Part shown: positions 53,449-61,957 of the stretch, piece by piece
How positions within the stretch are numbered: position 1 is the stretch's first letter
How the letters are laid out: every line of letters starts with the position of its first letter
From: Vallitalea maricola
GTDB taxonomy: Bacteria > Bacillota > Clostridia > Lachnospirales > Vallitaleaceae
Assembly (NCBI RefSeq): GCF_036985595.1
Contig: NZ_BTPU01000076.1
Coordinates: 1 to 64,000, forward strand
DNA length: 64,000 nt
Reading direction: 5' to 3'
Translations under genes and position numbers: made by a program
Notes under the pieces: model-generated
Told to the model about the DNA's origin: nothing
Databases searched by the model: none
The model's input: the letters and a program-made list of their open reading frames with translations, nothing else

Positions 53449-54288
53449 ATGAGTATAAAAATTTGTTATTTTTCTGGTACGGGTAATTCATTTTTTATAG
53501 CCAAAAGACTTAACGAGTACTTAGCAAATTCAGAGTTGATACCTATTGTAAAAGCATTGAAAGATAGTAAAAAAGAAATCGAAGGGCAAAAAATAATTAT
53601 AGTATTTCCAATATATGCGTTAACGATTCCAATCCCAGTTCGAATGTTTTTAAAAGAAACTAATTTTAAAAATGCGACTTATTTCTGTGCGATTGGAACC
53701 AGACTAGGGGTTAAATTCAATGATTTTAAACGTATTGACAAATTGATTAAGCCTCATAAGTTGAATTCTAGTTTCATTATCAATATGGGGAGTAATGATG
53801 TTAAAGTTAAAAATTATAAATGTCCATCAGATTTAAAGATAAAAGAACTTGAGGATGTGGCTTTAAGTCAATTGAGTGAGATAACTAGAATTATTGAGAA
53901 TAATGAAGATTCGTGTGATGAAGATTCAAATTATATAGAATCACTACTTTACAAAGATTTTAGAGGTAAGATTATAGAGTGGGCTGTGCCTAAAATGATG
54001 ACGTTTTCAAAATATATTGGTGGCGTCAATTATTTCTATGTAAACACTAATTGTATTGGTTGTGGTATTTGTTCTAAAGTATGTTTATCACAAAAGATAT
54101 CTATCCATAATAAGAAACCTATTTGGAATAAAAAGACTCTATGTTATATGTGCTATGCATGTGTAAATTACTGCCCGGTTAAAGCAATAGAAATAGAAAG
54201 TATTCCGGGAGTGCCTTCTTATACTTTTGAAAATGATAGATATTGTCATCCCTATGCTAAGTATGAGGAGATTGAGAATCAAAAGTGA
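53449..54288 (+). CDS. EFR1-type flavodoxin-ferredoxin protein
   Basis: 279 residues. N-terminal flavodoxin domain (FSGTGNSFFIAKRL binds FMN phosphate), C-terminal bacterial ferredoxin with two [4Fe-4S] motifs (CIGCGICSKVC and CYMCYACVNYCPVKAI). An electron-transfer protein that passes electrons between flavin and iron-sulphur clusters, typical of anaerobes. GGGAGGTAATA precedes the start. Similar in design to the protein at 58469. Confidence 0.94.
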   Translation: MSIKICYFSGTGNSFFIAKRLNEYLANSELIPIVKALKDSKKEIEGQKIIIVFPIYALTIPIPVRMFLKETNFKNATYFCAIGTRLGVKFNDFKRIDKLIKPHKLNSSFIINMGSNDVKVKNYKCPSDLKIKELEDVALSQLSEITRIIENNEDSCDEDSNYIESLLYKDFRGKIIEWAVPKMMTFSKYIGGVNYFYVNTNCIGCGICSKVCLSQKISIHNKKPIWNKKTLCYMCYACVNYCPVKAIEIESIPGVPSYTFENDRYCHPYAKYEEIENQK

Positions 54289-54312
54289 TTGAAAATAAAA
54301 TCTTTGACCTTC

Positions 54313-54441
54313 ATATAACACGCCAGTTAGCGACATTCCCATGTGGTGATTGAGTTTTGCGTGCGATTGGATTGTTGGTGGTTATGTTGTTGAGTCTGGA
54401 GGATAAGTAGGGAACGATCGCGACCTGCGGGAACGTTAGTT
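54313..54441 (+). repeat. attC site 28 (unusual type E)
   Basis: ATATAAC to GTTAGTT, 129 bp. CACGCCAGTTAGCGACATTC and GAACGATCGCGACCTGCGGG give different L boxes, and the GT-rich centre is unlike the other subfamilies. A GT-rich relative may lie at 56925-57000. Confidence 0.65.
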
Positions 54442-54488
54442 TAAATTAACAACTAGTTTAAGACTGGTTGAACTTTATGGAGGTATAA

Positions 54489-54650
54489 ATGGATGATAAA
54501 AAGGAAAAGCATATTGAAATTATAAACAAGGACAATTTGGTTTATTTAATAGGTAGAATTGAGAATGGACCAAAGTTTGCTGAAACATTTAACTTTCAGA
54601 GAGAAGAAGAGTGGATAAAACACAAACTGATGATGAGAAACAAAAGATAA
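54489..54650 (+). CDS. Small cassette protein of 53 residues
   Basis: ATG 54489 with GGAGG five bases upstream. Charged and helical: an acidic-basic N-terminus, INKDNLVYLIGRIENG in the middle, ending KLMMRNKR. It fills its cassette between site 28 and a partial site. No family recognised. Confidence 0.6.
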   Translation: MDDKKEKHIEIINKDNLVYLIGRIENGPKFAETFNFQREEEWIKHKLMMRNKR

Positions 54651-54716
54651 AAAACATGTATGGATACTTGGTAAGAAATATGGATTAGTGCATTGACTAT
54701 TTCCGTTGGTAACTTC

Positions 54717-54825
54717 ATCTAACAATGCGTTCACGTTCGTTCGGAGAAGGGTATTCCTCTAGGGAAAAATCCTCACACATCCCACCACCTAAGCCCGTGG
54801 GGACAGTCTTTGCATTAGCCCTTGA
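54717..54825 (+). repeat. attC remnant 29 (5' two thirds of subfamily B)
   Basis: R'' ATCTAAC, GTTCGTTCGGAGAAGGGT, CACATCCCACCACCTAAG and TTTGCATTAGCCCTTG; then cut off. The next gene follows without an R' box. Confidence 0.75.
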
Positions 54826-54880
54826 ATTATAAACAGTCTTTGATTTATATAAATGGTAGTTTACATAGAAGGAGAAGTTT

Positions 54881-55732
54881 ATGAGAACACAAAGTGAAGT
54901 TTTATCACATTTTAAAGAATGGGCAAAGAAAAATGAGTTAATTAGAGCTGCGGTGTTAACTAGCTCTCGTGTTTTACCTGATTCACATATTGATTTTTTA
55001 TCAGATTATGATATTGAATTATATGTATCAGATATAAGTACATTTGAACAGAATGATGATTGGCTTAAAGCATTTGGACCTATAATGGTAAGATGGCCAT
55101 TTAAACCACGTTCTACAGGTAATAAAAATTGGATTACTCGACTTGTTTTATTTAAAGATGGAGTGCGTATTGATTTTCAAATTACAGACCAATTTGATAT
55201 AAAACCAGATACTTATGACAATGGTTATAAAGTCTTAATTGATAAGGATAACATAGTTACAGACTTAGCTAAACCGACCTTTTCACAATATATAATAGAC
55301 AAACCCAGTAAAGAAGAGTTTGAATCATTGGTAAATGAATTCTGGTGGGATGCTTACTATGTACCTAAATATCTTTGGAGAGAAGAATTACCTTTTGTGA
55401 AGTATATGTTGGATTATATTCTTAGGTATTTATTTTTGCACAAGATTATAGAATGGTATATTGGTATGCACAATAACTGGTCAGTTGAAACAGGAGCATG
55501 TGGCAAAAAATTCAAGAGATATCTTGATTCAAAGACATGGTCAGAGTTTGAAGAAACATATGTTGGTGCCGATTTGGAACAGAATTGGAAAGCATTTTTT
55601 AAAGTAACAGATTTCTTTAGAAAGATTGCAAAACAAGTAGGTGAGAATTTAGGTTATGAATACCCTGTGAAGTTAGATGAAGAAGTTATGCAATTTTGCA
55701 TAAAGATTAGGGATACGAAAAAAAGATACTAG
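54881..55732 (+). CDS. aadE: Aminoglycoside 6-adenylyltransferase (AadE-like)
   Basis: 283 residues, usual ANT(6) length. The nucleotidyltransferase part has LTSSRVLPDSHIDFLSDYDI (SSR...SDYD with the metal-binding Asp pair), GPIMVRWPFKPRS and GVRIDFQIT (third Asp). The C-terminal helical domain includes LDYILRYLFLHKIIEWYIG and EFEETYVGAD. These enzymes transfer AMP to streptomycin. Divergent enough that activity is unproven. GAAGGAGAAG precedes the ATG. Confidence 0.9.
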   Translation: MRTQSEVLSHFKEWAKKNELIRAAVLTSSRVLPDSHIDFLSDYDIELYVSDISTFEQNDDWLKAFGPIMVRWPFKPRSTGNKNWITRLVLFKDGVRIDFQITDQFDIKPDTYDNGYKVLIDKDNIVTDLAKPTFSQYIIDKPSKEEFESLVNEFWWDAYYVPKYLWREELPFVKYMLDYILRYLFLHKIIEWYIGMHNNWSVETGACGKKFKRYLDSKTWSEFEETYVGADLEQNWKAFFKVTDFFRKIAKQVGENLGYEYPVKLDEEVMQFCIKIRDTKKRY

Positions 55733-55777
55733 AATCTAGGGTTAGGCGTTGTAGCTGATTATGTAAACATAGGCACA

Positions 55778-56323
55778 GTGAAGACACTGGCAAATTATAT
55801 ATCTATTGCGAGAATATTTCTTGTTCTTACATTGGTTTTGATAAAACCATTAAGCACAGCATTTTTTGTAGTCTATATCCTTTGTGGGATTAGCGATATT
55901 TTTGACGGTTACATTGCAAGAAAAACGGAAACTACAAGTAAATTAGGCGAAAAACTTGATCCTGCAGCTGATTTGATAATGGTATTGATTCTATTTTTTA
56001 TACTTTATCCGTTTATAAATATAACAGTTCAAATTTTTGTTTGGATTGTAATTATTGGAATAATAAGAGTAGCATCGATGATAACAGTTTTTGTAAAGTT
56101 TAAAACCTTTGGAGTACTACACACTTTAGGGAATAAAATTACAGGACTTATGCTATTTGTATTTACACTTTTACTTACAACTATTAAATTAGATGTACTG
56201 ATGTATGCACTTTGCATAATTGCAAACATATCTGCAATTGAAGAATTTGTCATTCATCTATTGTCAAATGAGCTACGGACAAACAGGAAAAGTTTATTCA
56301 GAGTATTGGATTTTAAGGCATGA
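55778..56323 (+). CDS. CDP-alcohol phosphatidyltransferase family protein
   Basis: 181 residues, GTG start with no good ribosome site, so the start is uncertain. Motif SDIFDGYIARKT plus LGEKLDPAADL gives the complete DG-AR-G-D-D site. Five to six membrane segments. Close relative of the protein at 27596, with which it shares ISARIFLVL/ITRIILVL-type start and FGVLHTLGNKITG. No attC between it and the aadE-like gene, so the cassettes are fused. Confidence 0.88.
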   Translation: MKTLANYISIARIFLVLTLVLIKPLSTAFFVVYILCGISDIFDGYIARKTETTSKLGEKLDPAADLIMVLILFFILYPFINITVQIFVWIVIIGIIRVASMITVFVKFKTFGVLHTLGNKITGLMLFVFTLLLTTIKLDVLMYALCIIANISAIEEFVIHLLSNELRTNRKSLFRVLDFKA

Positions 56324-56367
56324 ATCTTGGTAGGTGAAATTCAGGACTAATAGAAAGGGGATATACT

Positions 56368-56919
56368 ATGAAGACATATGTAATCATATATGAAGGTTTT
56401 GCACACTTCGAGGTAATACTGGCAAGTTATTTTCTAAAAACACAAGGAGACCTTGTAACTGTAGGAATTAATAGTAATTCAATTGTTTCATGTGAAGGCT
56501 ATAGAATAATTCCAGATATTACTCTAGGTGAAGTAGATGTAGCTGAAGTTGATGTTTTAATAATACCTGGTGGTGATTTAGAAGAAATTAGCCAAGATAG
56601 TCTGCTTCATGATGTAATAACTAGAGTTAATAAACAAGGTAAAGTAATCGGAGCAATATGTTCTGGAGTTTATCATTTAGCAAAAGCAGGCGTTTTAAAC
56701 GGAAAAGGATATACAACGACATTAGATATAAATAAATTAAGTGAATTTAATGCTGCATATTTCAAAGATGAAAATTGTGTTCTTGATGGTAATGTGATAA
56801 CTGCTAAAGCAAATGGTTACGTTGATTTTGGAATTAAATTAGGAGAAGTAATGGGTATATATGAGGATGAAGATGATCTAAAGGAAACAATAGATTTCTT
56901 TAAGAAATTTAAATGCTAA
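56368..56919 (+). CDS. DJ-1/PfpI-family protein
   Basis: 183 residues. The flavodoxin-like fold carries the nucleophile Cys in GAICSGVYHLAKAG (about residue 98), preceded by DVLIIPGGDLEE and followed by GNVITAKANGYVDFG. Members act as deglycases, chaperones, isonitrile hydratases or peptidases. Conserved Glu near residue 15 supports a working active site. AAAGGGGATATACT precedes the start. Confidence 0.92.
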   Translation: MKTYVIIYEGFAHFEVILASYFLKTQGDLVTVGINSNSIVSCEGYRIIPDITLGEVDVAEVDVLIIPGGDLEEISQDSLLHDVITRVNKQGKVIGAICSGVYHLAKAGVLNGKGYTTTLDINKLSEFNAAYFKDENCVLDGNVITAKANGYVDFGIKLGEVMGIYEDEDDLKETIDFFKKFKC

Positions 56920-57117
56920 TTAATTGTATTGCCCATGCATGTTGGCGATTGGGTGTTGGGGAATGTGATTATTGATGGCTAAGGTGTTGCATGTGGAAGT
57001 TAGGGTCATAGTGTATAAGTAGATAAGGTGTTAATTGTTAATTGCCTAAAACTATAATATTCAAGTAAAATATAATATACATAAATATAGTAGATGAATG
57101 ATGAAGGGATGAATGAA

Positions 57118-57585
57118 ATGTCTGATTATATATCCGAATTAAGAAAGTTAGTAGGGCATAAGCCATTAATTTTGAGTACAGCTGGAGCCATAGTGTTAGA
57201 CAAACACGATAGAGTACTATTACATCATAGATGCGATAACGATTTATGGGGACTACCAGGTGGAGTTATTGAACTTGGTGAATCAGTAGAGGATGCAGCA
57301 ATAAGAGAAGTTTTTGAAGAGACGGGAATAAAAGTTGATAATCTTAAGTTATTTAATATCTATTCAGGAGCTAATCAACATTATATTTACCCTAATGGTG
57401 ATGAGGTTTACTATGTATGTATAACATATTATACTAGAACATTTAATGGTCAAACACAAATTGACGGGATAGAGTCTAAGGATGTTGGGTTTTTTGATGT
57501 TAATAACTTACCACAATTAAGCCAACCTATTAAATGTATTTTAGAAGAACTTAGGCATAGGATAAATAATAATTTATTACAATAA
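57118..57585 (+). CDS. Nudix hydrolase
   Basis: 155 residues with a complete Nudix box: GGVIELGESVEDAAIREVFE then ETGI. It should hydrolyse a nucleoside diphosphate linked to another moiety and needs Mg2+. Start ATG 57118 is chosen with GAAGGG upstream; 57094 and 57109 are alternatives. A GT-rich 150-base gap before it may hold an old recombination site. Confidence 0.92.
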   Translation: MSDYISELRKLVGHKPLILSTAGAIVLDKHDRVLLHHRCDNDLWGLPGGVIELGESVEDAAIREVFEETGIKVDNLKLFNIYSGANQHYIYPNGDEVYYVCITYYTRTFNGQTQIDGIESKDVGFFDVNNLPQLSQPIKCILEELRHRINNNLLQ

Positions 57586-57604
57586 TATAACTTGATTTAT
57601 ATTG

Positions 57605-57775
57605 TCTACACATTCCACCACCTAAGCGATAGTCATCGTCTTAGCCCTTATTCAGGGCATGAGAGATTCCTTCGAAGGTACGCTACACACATCCCTTTAC
57701 CGGGTGCGAGCACTGCCTACGAATAAGGGCTCCGAGGGTCCGGTTAAGAGACGTCGGGAGTACGGTACGTTATAT
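57605..57775 (+). repeat. attC site 30, chimera of subfamilies B and A
   Basis: Begins with CACATTCCACCACCTAAGCG, CATCGTCTTAGCCCTTATTC and ATTCCTTCGAAGG of subfamily B without R'', then switches at about 57661 to the subfamily A centre (GCTACACACATCCC...) and ends with GTCGGGAGTACGGTAC and R' GTTATAT. Confidence 0.78.
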
Positions 57776-57835
57776 GACATAAAAACACTATTTTAAAGAT
57801 ATGGGCTAATATATACAATAAGAGGGAGGTTTATA

Positions 57836-58402
57836 ATGACTGAGGTAATCAAAAGAATATATGAAAGAAGAAGTATACGTAAATATCTAGATAAACAAGT
57901 TGATAAACAGACAATTATTACATTATTAAAAACAGCTATGGCCGCACCTACAGCTGTAAACTGTCAACCCTGGGAATTTATTGTTGTTGATGAAGCTAAT
58001 AAACTTTCAAAAATAAAAGAAGAGTGCAAATATGCAAGATACAATGCACCTGTAGGAATTGTAGTTTGTGGTAATATGAAATTAGCATTAAAGGGTGCTG
58101 ATCATGAACTTTGGATTCAAGATTGTAGCGCAGCAATAGAGAACATGTTGATCGCTGCAACAAGTTTAGGATTAGGATCAGTATGGATTGGTATATATCC
58201 TGTCCAAAATAGAATTAGATTATTAAAGAAAGTACTAAATATACCTGAATTTGTGACACCACTTGGCATAGTTTATATAGGTTATTCTGCAGAAGAGAAA
58301 GAACCAAGAACGAGATATAATGAGAAAAGAGTATATTGGCAGGAATATGAACCTAATCGTAAGCACAGGTCAAAGGATAAGCCACAAATAGGACATTATT
58401 AA
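57836..58402 (+). CDS. Nitroreductase-family flavoprotein
   Basis: 188 residues. Typical start IKRIYERRSIRKYLDKQVDK (FMN phosphate Arg), AMAAPTAVNCQPWEFIVVD, then IENMLIAATSLGLGSVWIG and TPLGIVYIGY. It reduces nitro compounds or quinones with NAD(P)H and FMN. GAGGGAGG precedes the start. Its cassette lost the attC: only a TTCCGTCTTTTTCCATCATTTA trace is left before the next gene. Confidence 0.94.
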   Translation: MTEVIKRIYERRSIRKYLDKQVDKQTIITLLKTAMAAPTAVNCQPWEFIVVDEANKLSKIKEECKYARYNAPVGIVVCGNMKLALKGADHELWIQDCSAAIENMLIAATSLGLGSVWIGIYPVQNRIRLLKKVLNIPEFVTPLGIVYIGYSAEEKEPRTRYNEKRVYWQEYEPNRKHRSKDKPQIGHY

Positions 58403-58468
58403 ACTTACGGGACGGCTACTGGTAACTTCCGTCTTTTTCCATCATTTAAATTATTTGGAGGTATACAT

Positions 58469-59350
58469 ATGGGAGAGCATATTGGGTTACTTTTTTTTTC
58501 AGGAACAGGTAATACTCAAATAGTAACAGAGCTAATTCAATCAACACTACAATCAAAAGAAGTTATTGTAGACATAATTTGTATTGAAGAAATTGTAAAT
58601 CAAAATAAAGTAGTAGACATGGATCAATATAGTATGATAGGAATTGGATACCCGGTTTATGGCTTTAAAGAACCAAGAATAATGAAAAAACTTACTGAAA
58701 TACTACCGAGAACAAAAACTAAAGATGTATTTATATTTGAAACAGCTGCGGATTTTATTTCTATTAATAATAACTCATCACAGTATGTAATTAGAAAACT
58801 TCATAAAAAAGGGTATAATGTTTTTTATACAAGAATTATTTGTATGGGATCCAATTTTTTCATGAAGTATGACGATGAACTAATAAAACAGCTGTATTTA
58901 TCTGCTCTTAGTAAAGTTGAAGAGTTGTGTACTGATGTATTGTCTAGAAAAAAAAGAATTAAAACAACTAACTTTTTACTTAGATTGACAACTAATATTT
59001 TACACTGGTTTGAAGATGAATGTCTTGCACGAATATTTGGAAAATCTTTAAGAGTTTTAGAAACATGTAGTCACTGTGGTAAGTGTGTTAGAAATTGTCC
59101 CTCAAAAAATATTCGTATTAAGAATAAGAAAATTAGTTTTAAGTGGAATTGTCTTTTATGTATGCGTTGTATATATAATTGCCCAAAGAATGCAATTCGA
59201 TCAAGAGGTCTTAGCTTTCTAATTTTAAAAGATGGTTACAATATAAAGAAAATTATAGAAAGTTCAGATATTAAAGGAAAATATATAACTAAGGACACAA
59301 AAGGATTTATGAAGCATTTTCAAAGATATTTTAATGATTCATCAATATAA
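58469..59350 (+). CDS. EFR1-type flavodoxin-ferredoxin protein
   Basis: 293 residues. Flavodoxin loop FFSGTGNTQIVTELI, IGIGYPVYGFKEPRI, and two ferredoxin motifs near the C-terminus (CSHCGKCVRNCPSKNIRI and CLLCMRCIYNCPKNAI). Electron-transfer role as for 53449, but with a different Fe-S spacing and a longer middle. GGAGGTATACAT precedes the start. Confidence 0.94.
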   Translation: MGEHIGLLFFSGTGNTQIVTELIQSTLQSKEVIVDIICIEEIVNQNKVVDMDQYSMIGIGYPVYGFKEPRIMKKLTEILPRTKTKDVFIFETAADFISINNNSSQYVIRKLHKKGYNVFYTRIICMGSNFFMKYDDELIKQLYLSALSKVEELCTDVLSRKKRIKTTNFLLRLTTNILHWFEDECLARIFGKSLRVLETCSHCGKCVRNCPSKNIRIKNKKISFKWNCLLCMRCIYNCPKNAIRSRGLSFLILKDGYNIKKIIESSDIKGKYITKDTKGFMKHFQRYFNDSSI

Positions 59351-59543
59351 TTACTTGAGATACATATTTTTTGTGAGTGTTCTGAGTAAATTTTATGACC
59401 TAAAGGGTGAGTGTATCAAAATGTTAGAACGAGTTTATCATGGCGTGATTTAGGAAGAGATTCTATGAATGAAGTTTCATCTGAAACTTCAAGTATAAGA
59501 TATTCTTAATTAACACGATTTGGCAGTTTCCATGTTTTCCATC

Positions 59544-59563
59544 ACCTAACAATGTATTTCCGT
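59544..59563 (+). repeat. attC remnant 31 (5' end only)
   Basis: R'' ACCTAAC and AATGTATTTCCGT, then truncated. Preceded by the TTTCC...CCATC motif common before attC sites. Confidence 0.65.
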
Positions 59564-59612
59564 ATGAGGTACATTAAAAAATGGTAATTATTATTAATAG
59601 GAGATGAGATAT

Positions 59613-60110
59613 ATGAAAGATATTTTAAAAGAAGATAGATTTAATATTATATCTGACAATGATAAGGCATTTATTATTGCATTTGATAAAGAGTTAACAA
59701 GCCTTGGGTATCATTTTGATGGTAATATTGGTAGTGGTTATTGTTGGGGAAAATATATGGTTATTTATTATAAAAAGGGTGTTAAAAGTAAGAAGGTTTA
59801 TGCTAGAATTTATATTAGAGATAAGAGTATTGTACTTCGGTTATTTTTAAGTAAAATAGATTTGCATAAAGGGTACATTGAAAATGCTCCAGAACACATA
59901 AAAAAAGTTTTTGTTGGTGATTATGGAAACTGTAATCGTTGCCACAATGATAAAGCTGGTATATGTAAATTTAGGAAAACTTACACAATTTACAACCAAC
60001 TTATAGAAAAATGTAATGGTAGAACTTTTGAGTTTTATAATCCAAGTCTTGATAAATTACCTGATTATATCAACCTTTTTTCTGAATTTTATTCAAGAAA
60101 GAGAAAGTAA
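59613..60110 (+). CDS. Unrecognised protein with a Cys cluster
   Basis: 165 residues from ATG 59613 (AGGAGATGA upstream). A C-terminal CNRCHNDKAGICKFRKTY element suggests a zinc or Fe-S site. The N-terminal half has a HFDGNIGSGYCWGKYMVIYY beta pattern. No family recognised for certain. Confidence 0.7.
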   Translation: MKDILKEDRFNIISDNDKAFIIAFDKELTSLGYHFDGNIGSGYCWGKYMVIYYKKGVKSKKVYARIYIRDKSIVLRLFLSKIDLHKGYIENAPEHIKKVFVGDYGNCNRCHNDKAGICKFRKTYTIYNQLIEKCNGRTFEFYNPSLDKLPDYINLFSEFYSRKRK

Positions 60111-60177
60111 CAGGACATAATCATTGCAGGTAAGACGCTTTTTCGCAATGATATATATACAAAGGAGGAATAAAAAG

Positions 60178-60717
60178 ATGTTCACATATACAGTAGATAA
60201 AGATATTGAATTAAGAATATTGGAAACAAGGCATACTGAGGAATGCTTTAATTTAATTAATAGTGAAAGAGAATACTTAAGGGAGTGGTTGCCTTGGGTA
60301 GATAATACAAAAGAGATTAAAGTTGTTAAAAAATATATTGAATCAGGTTTAAAACAATTCTCCAATAATGATGGATTTAATTGTGGAATTTGGTATAAAG
60401 GAGAATATGCAGGAGTAATTGGATTAATAGGAATTAACTGGGGTCATAAAAGTACAAGTATTGGATATTGGTTAGGCTCCAAATTTGTAGGTAAAGGTAT
60501 AATGACTAAATCTTGTAGAGTATTGATAGAATATGTATTTAAAGAGTTAGGATTACATAGAGTTGAGATAAGATGTGCAGAAGAAAACATTAAAAGTAGA
60601 GCGATTCCAGAAAGATTAGGGTTTACTGAGGAAGGTAAAGTACGAGAATCTGAATATCTATATGATCATTATGTAAATCATATAGTATATGGTATATTAG
60701 ATAAAGAATGGTTATAA
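60178..60717 (+). CDS. GNAT acetyltransferase (RimL-like)
   Basis: 179 residues. ELRILETRHTEECFNLI, YWLGSKFVGKGIMTKSCRVL (acetyl-CoA loop), HRVEIRCAEENIKSRAIPER and LGFTEEG are the RimJ/RimL signature. Likely acetylates a ribosomal protein N-terminus or a spermidine- or drug-like amine. Start ATG 60178 with AAGGAGGAAT upstream; an earlier ATG at 60124 is not used. Confidence 0.94.
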   Translation: MFTYTVDKDIELRILETRHTEECFNLINSEREYLREWLPWVDNTKEIKVVKKYIESGLKQFSNNDGFNCGIWYKGEYAGVIGLIGINWGHKSTSIGYWLGSKFVGKGIMTKSCRVLIEYVFKELGLHRVEIRCAEENIKSRAIPERLGFTEEGKVRESEYLYDHYVNHIVYGILDKEWL

Positions 60718-60728
60718 GTCGTATATCC

Positions 60729-60797
60729 ACTTAACAATATATTTCCGTTTCGCTACGCACATTCCTTCACCAGGTGCGAGCACTGCCTACGAAGAAG
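60729..60797 (+). repeat. attC remnant 32 (5' half of subfamily A)
   Basis: R'' ACTTAAC, TATATTTCCGTTTCGCTACG, CACCAGGTGCGAGCACTGCC and TACGAAGAAG; then cut and followed by the ArsR-SdpI copy. Confidence 0.8.
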
Positions 60798-60840
60798 TAC
60801 CAATAAAATAAATATTAGCTTTACTGAGATTATTTATATA

Positions 60841-60894
60841 ATAAAAAGTCAATAGCTATTTAAAAATATTTTTAAATAGCTATTGACTTTTTAT
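60841..60894. terminator. Perfect 54-bp palindrome before ArsR-SdpI copy 2
   Basis: Two 27-base arms without a loop (60841-60867 and 60868-60894), with A/T ends. It corresponds to 33901-33950 and contains the same CTATTTAAAAA/TTTTTAAATAG elements. Likely both a terminator and a repressor-binding region. Confidence 0.85.
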
Positions 60895-60946
60895 TTTGAG
60901 GTGTTATAATTCTATTTAAATAAAATTTTAAATAGGTGGTGATTGA

Positions 60947-61222
60947 ATGGGCTTGGCTAATACCTTTAAAGTACTATCAGATCCCTTAAGGCGAAACATT
61001 CTTGTATGCTTAAAAGAAGGCAAACTTACAGCAGGAGAAATAGCAGACAAATTTAATATTACACCCGCTGCTCTTTCATATCATTTAAAACTTCTTAAGA
61101 ATGCTGATTTAATAATGGAATATAAACTAAAGAATTATATCTATTATGAATTGAATACAAGTGTTTTTGATGAACTAATCATTTGGATAAATCAATTTGG
61201 AGGGGAAAATAATGAAAAATAA
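60947..61222 (+). CDS. ArsR-family repressor (SdpR-like), second copy
   Basis: 91 residues that differ from the protein at 34004 by about one residue (N for D near position 5). Same winged-helix motifs and the same overlap with the SdpI gene. The CTATTTAAA/TTTAAATAG inverted repeat in front is kept at about 60911-60935. Cross-regulation between the copies is expected. Confidence 0.93.
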   Translation: MGLANTFKVLSDPLRRNILVCLKEGKLTAGEIADKFNITPAALSYHLKLLKNADLIMEYKLKNYIYYELNTSVFDELIIWINQFGGENNEK

Positions 61223-61907
61223 ATTGTTATGGATAATAACTCTACTGCCTACTATTGTAACTTGTGTAATTATACCTTTTATGAACGATAAAATTCCTAT
61301 GCACTACGATGCTATTGGCAATATTGATCGATGGGGTTCTAAATATGAAAATTTTATATTTCCAGTCATTATTATTGCTATGACATTGTTTTGGAAGTTG
61401 ATTTTAAATTATTTTAGAAAAAAACAAGTTAAAAATCAGGACGAAAAAACAATTAAAGAAGCTGAACAAAATGAAAAAGTGATATATTATACAGCTATTG
61501 GTATGGCAATTCTATTTGGTATTATGCATTACGCAATGATGTATTCCTCAATTCTTGAAACAAAAAATAATATGGAAAATATGGCAATAGATATAAATTT
61601 AGTTACAAATATTGTTATGGGTGTATTTTTAATTATCATTGGCAATATTGTGCCTAAAAGCAAGATGAACAGCATTGTAGGTGTACGCACTATTTGGAGT
61701 ATGAAAAATGATATAACTTGGGCAAAAAGCAATCGATTTGGAGGAATCTCTCTAATTTTATCGGGATTACTTATAATTTTTGAATCAGCATTCATCGGTG
61801 GTTTTAAATCTACTATTGTAATGCTTGCAATCATTATAGTAGATGGCATTGTTTTAACAATATATTCTTATCAAATTTCTAAAAAATATGGTGAAAAATT
61901 AGTATAA
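61212..61907 (+). CDS. SdpI-family membrane protein, second copy
   Basis: 231 residues, about 88 percent like the copy at 34269 by eye, with changes mostly in membrane helices and a different C-terminus (YGEKLV). Motifs PMHYDAIGNIDRWGSK, NIVPKSKMNSIVGVRTIWSM and WAKSNRFGG are kept. Immunity role inferred. Divergence more in SdpI than in the repressor fits different target peptides. Confidence 0.93.
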   Translation: MKNKLLWIITLLPTIVTCVIIPFMNDKIPMHYDAIGNIDRWGSKYENFIFPVIIIAMTLFWKLILNYFRKKQVKNQDEKTIKEAEQNEKVIYYTAIGMAILFGIMHYAMMYSSILETKNNMENMAIDINLVTNIVMGVFLIIIGNIVPKSKMNSIVGVRTIWSMKNDITWAKSNRFGGISLILSGLLIIFESAFIGGFKSTIVMLAIIIVDGIVLTIYSYQISKKYGEKLV

Positions 61908-61957
61908 CACGAGTACACATTACGTTGAAGTGAGCAAATAGGTATTTTATTGATTAA

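Noticed and set aside
54300..54450. Possible tRNA or structured RNA in the GT-rich segment
   Set aside because: No cloverleaf, TTCRANY loop or CCA end; core boxes at both ends favour a recombination site.
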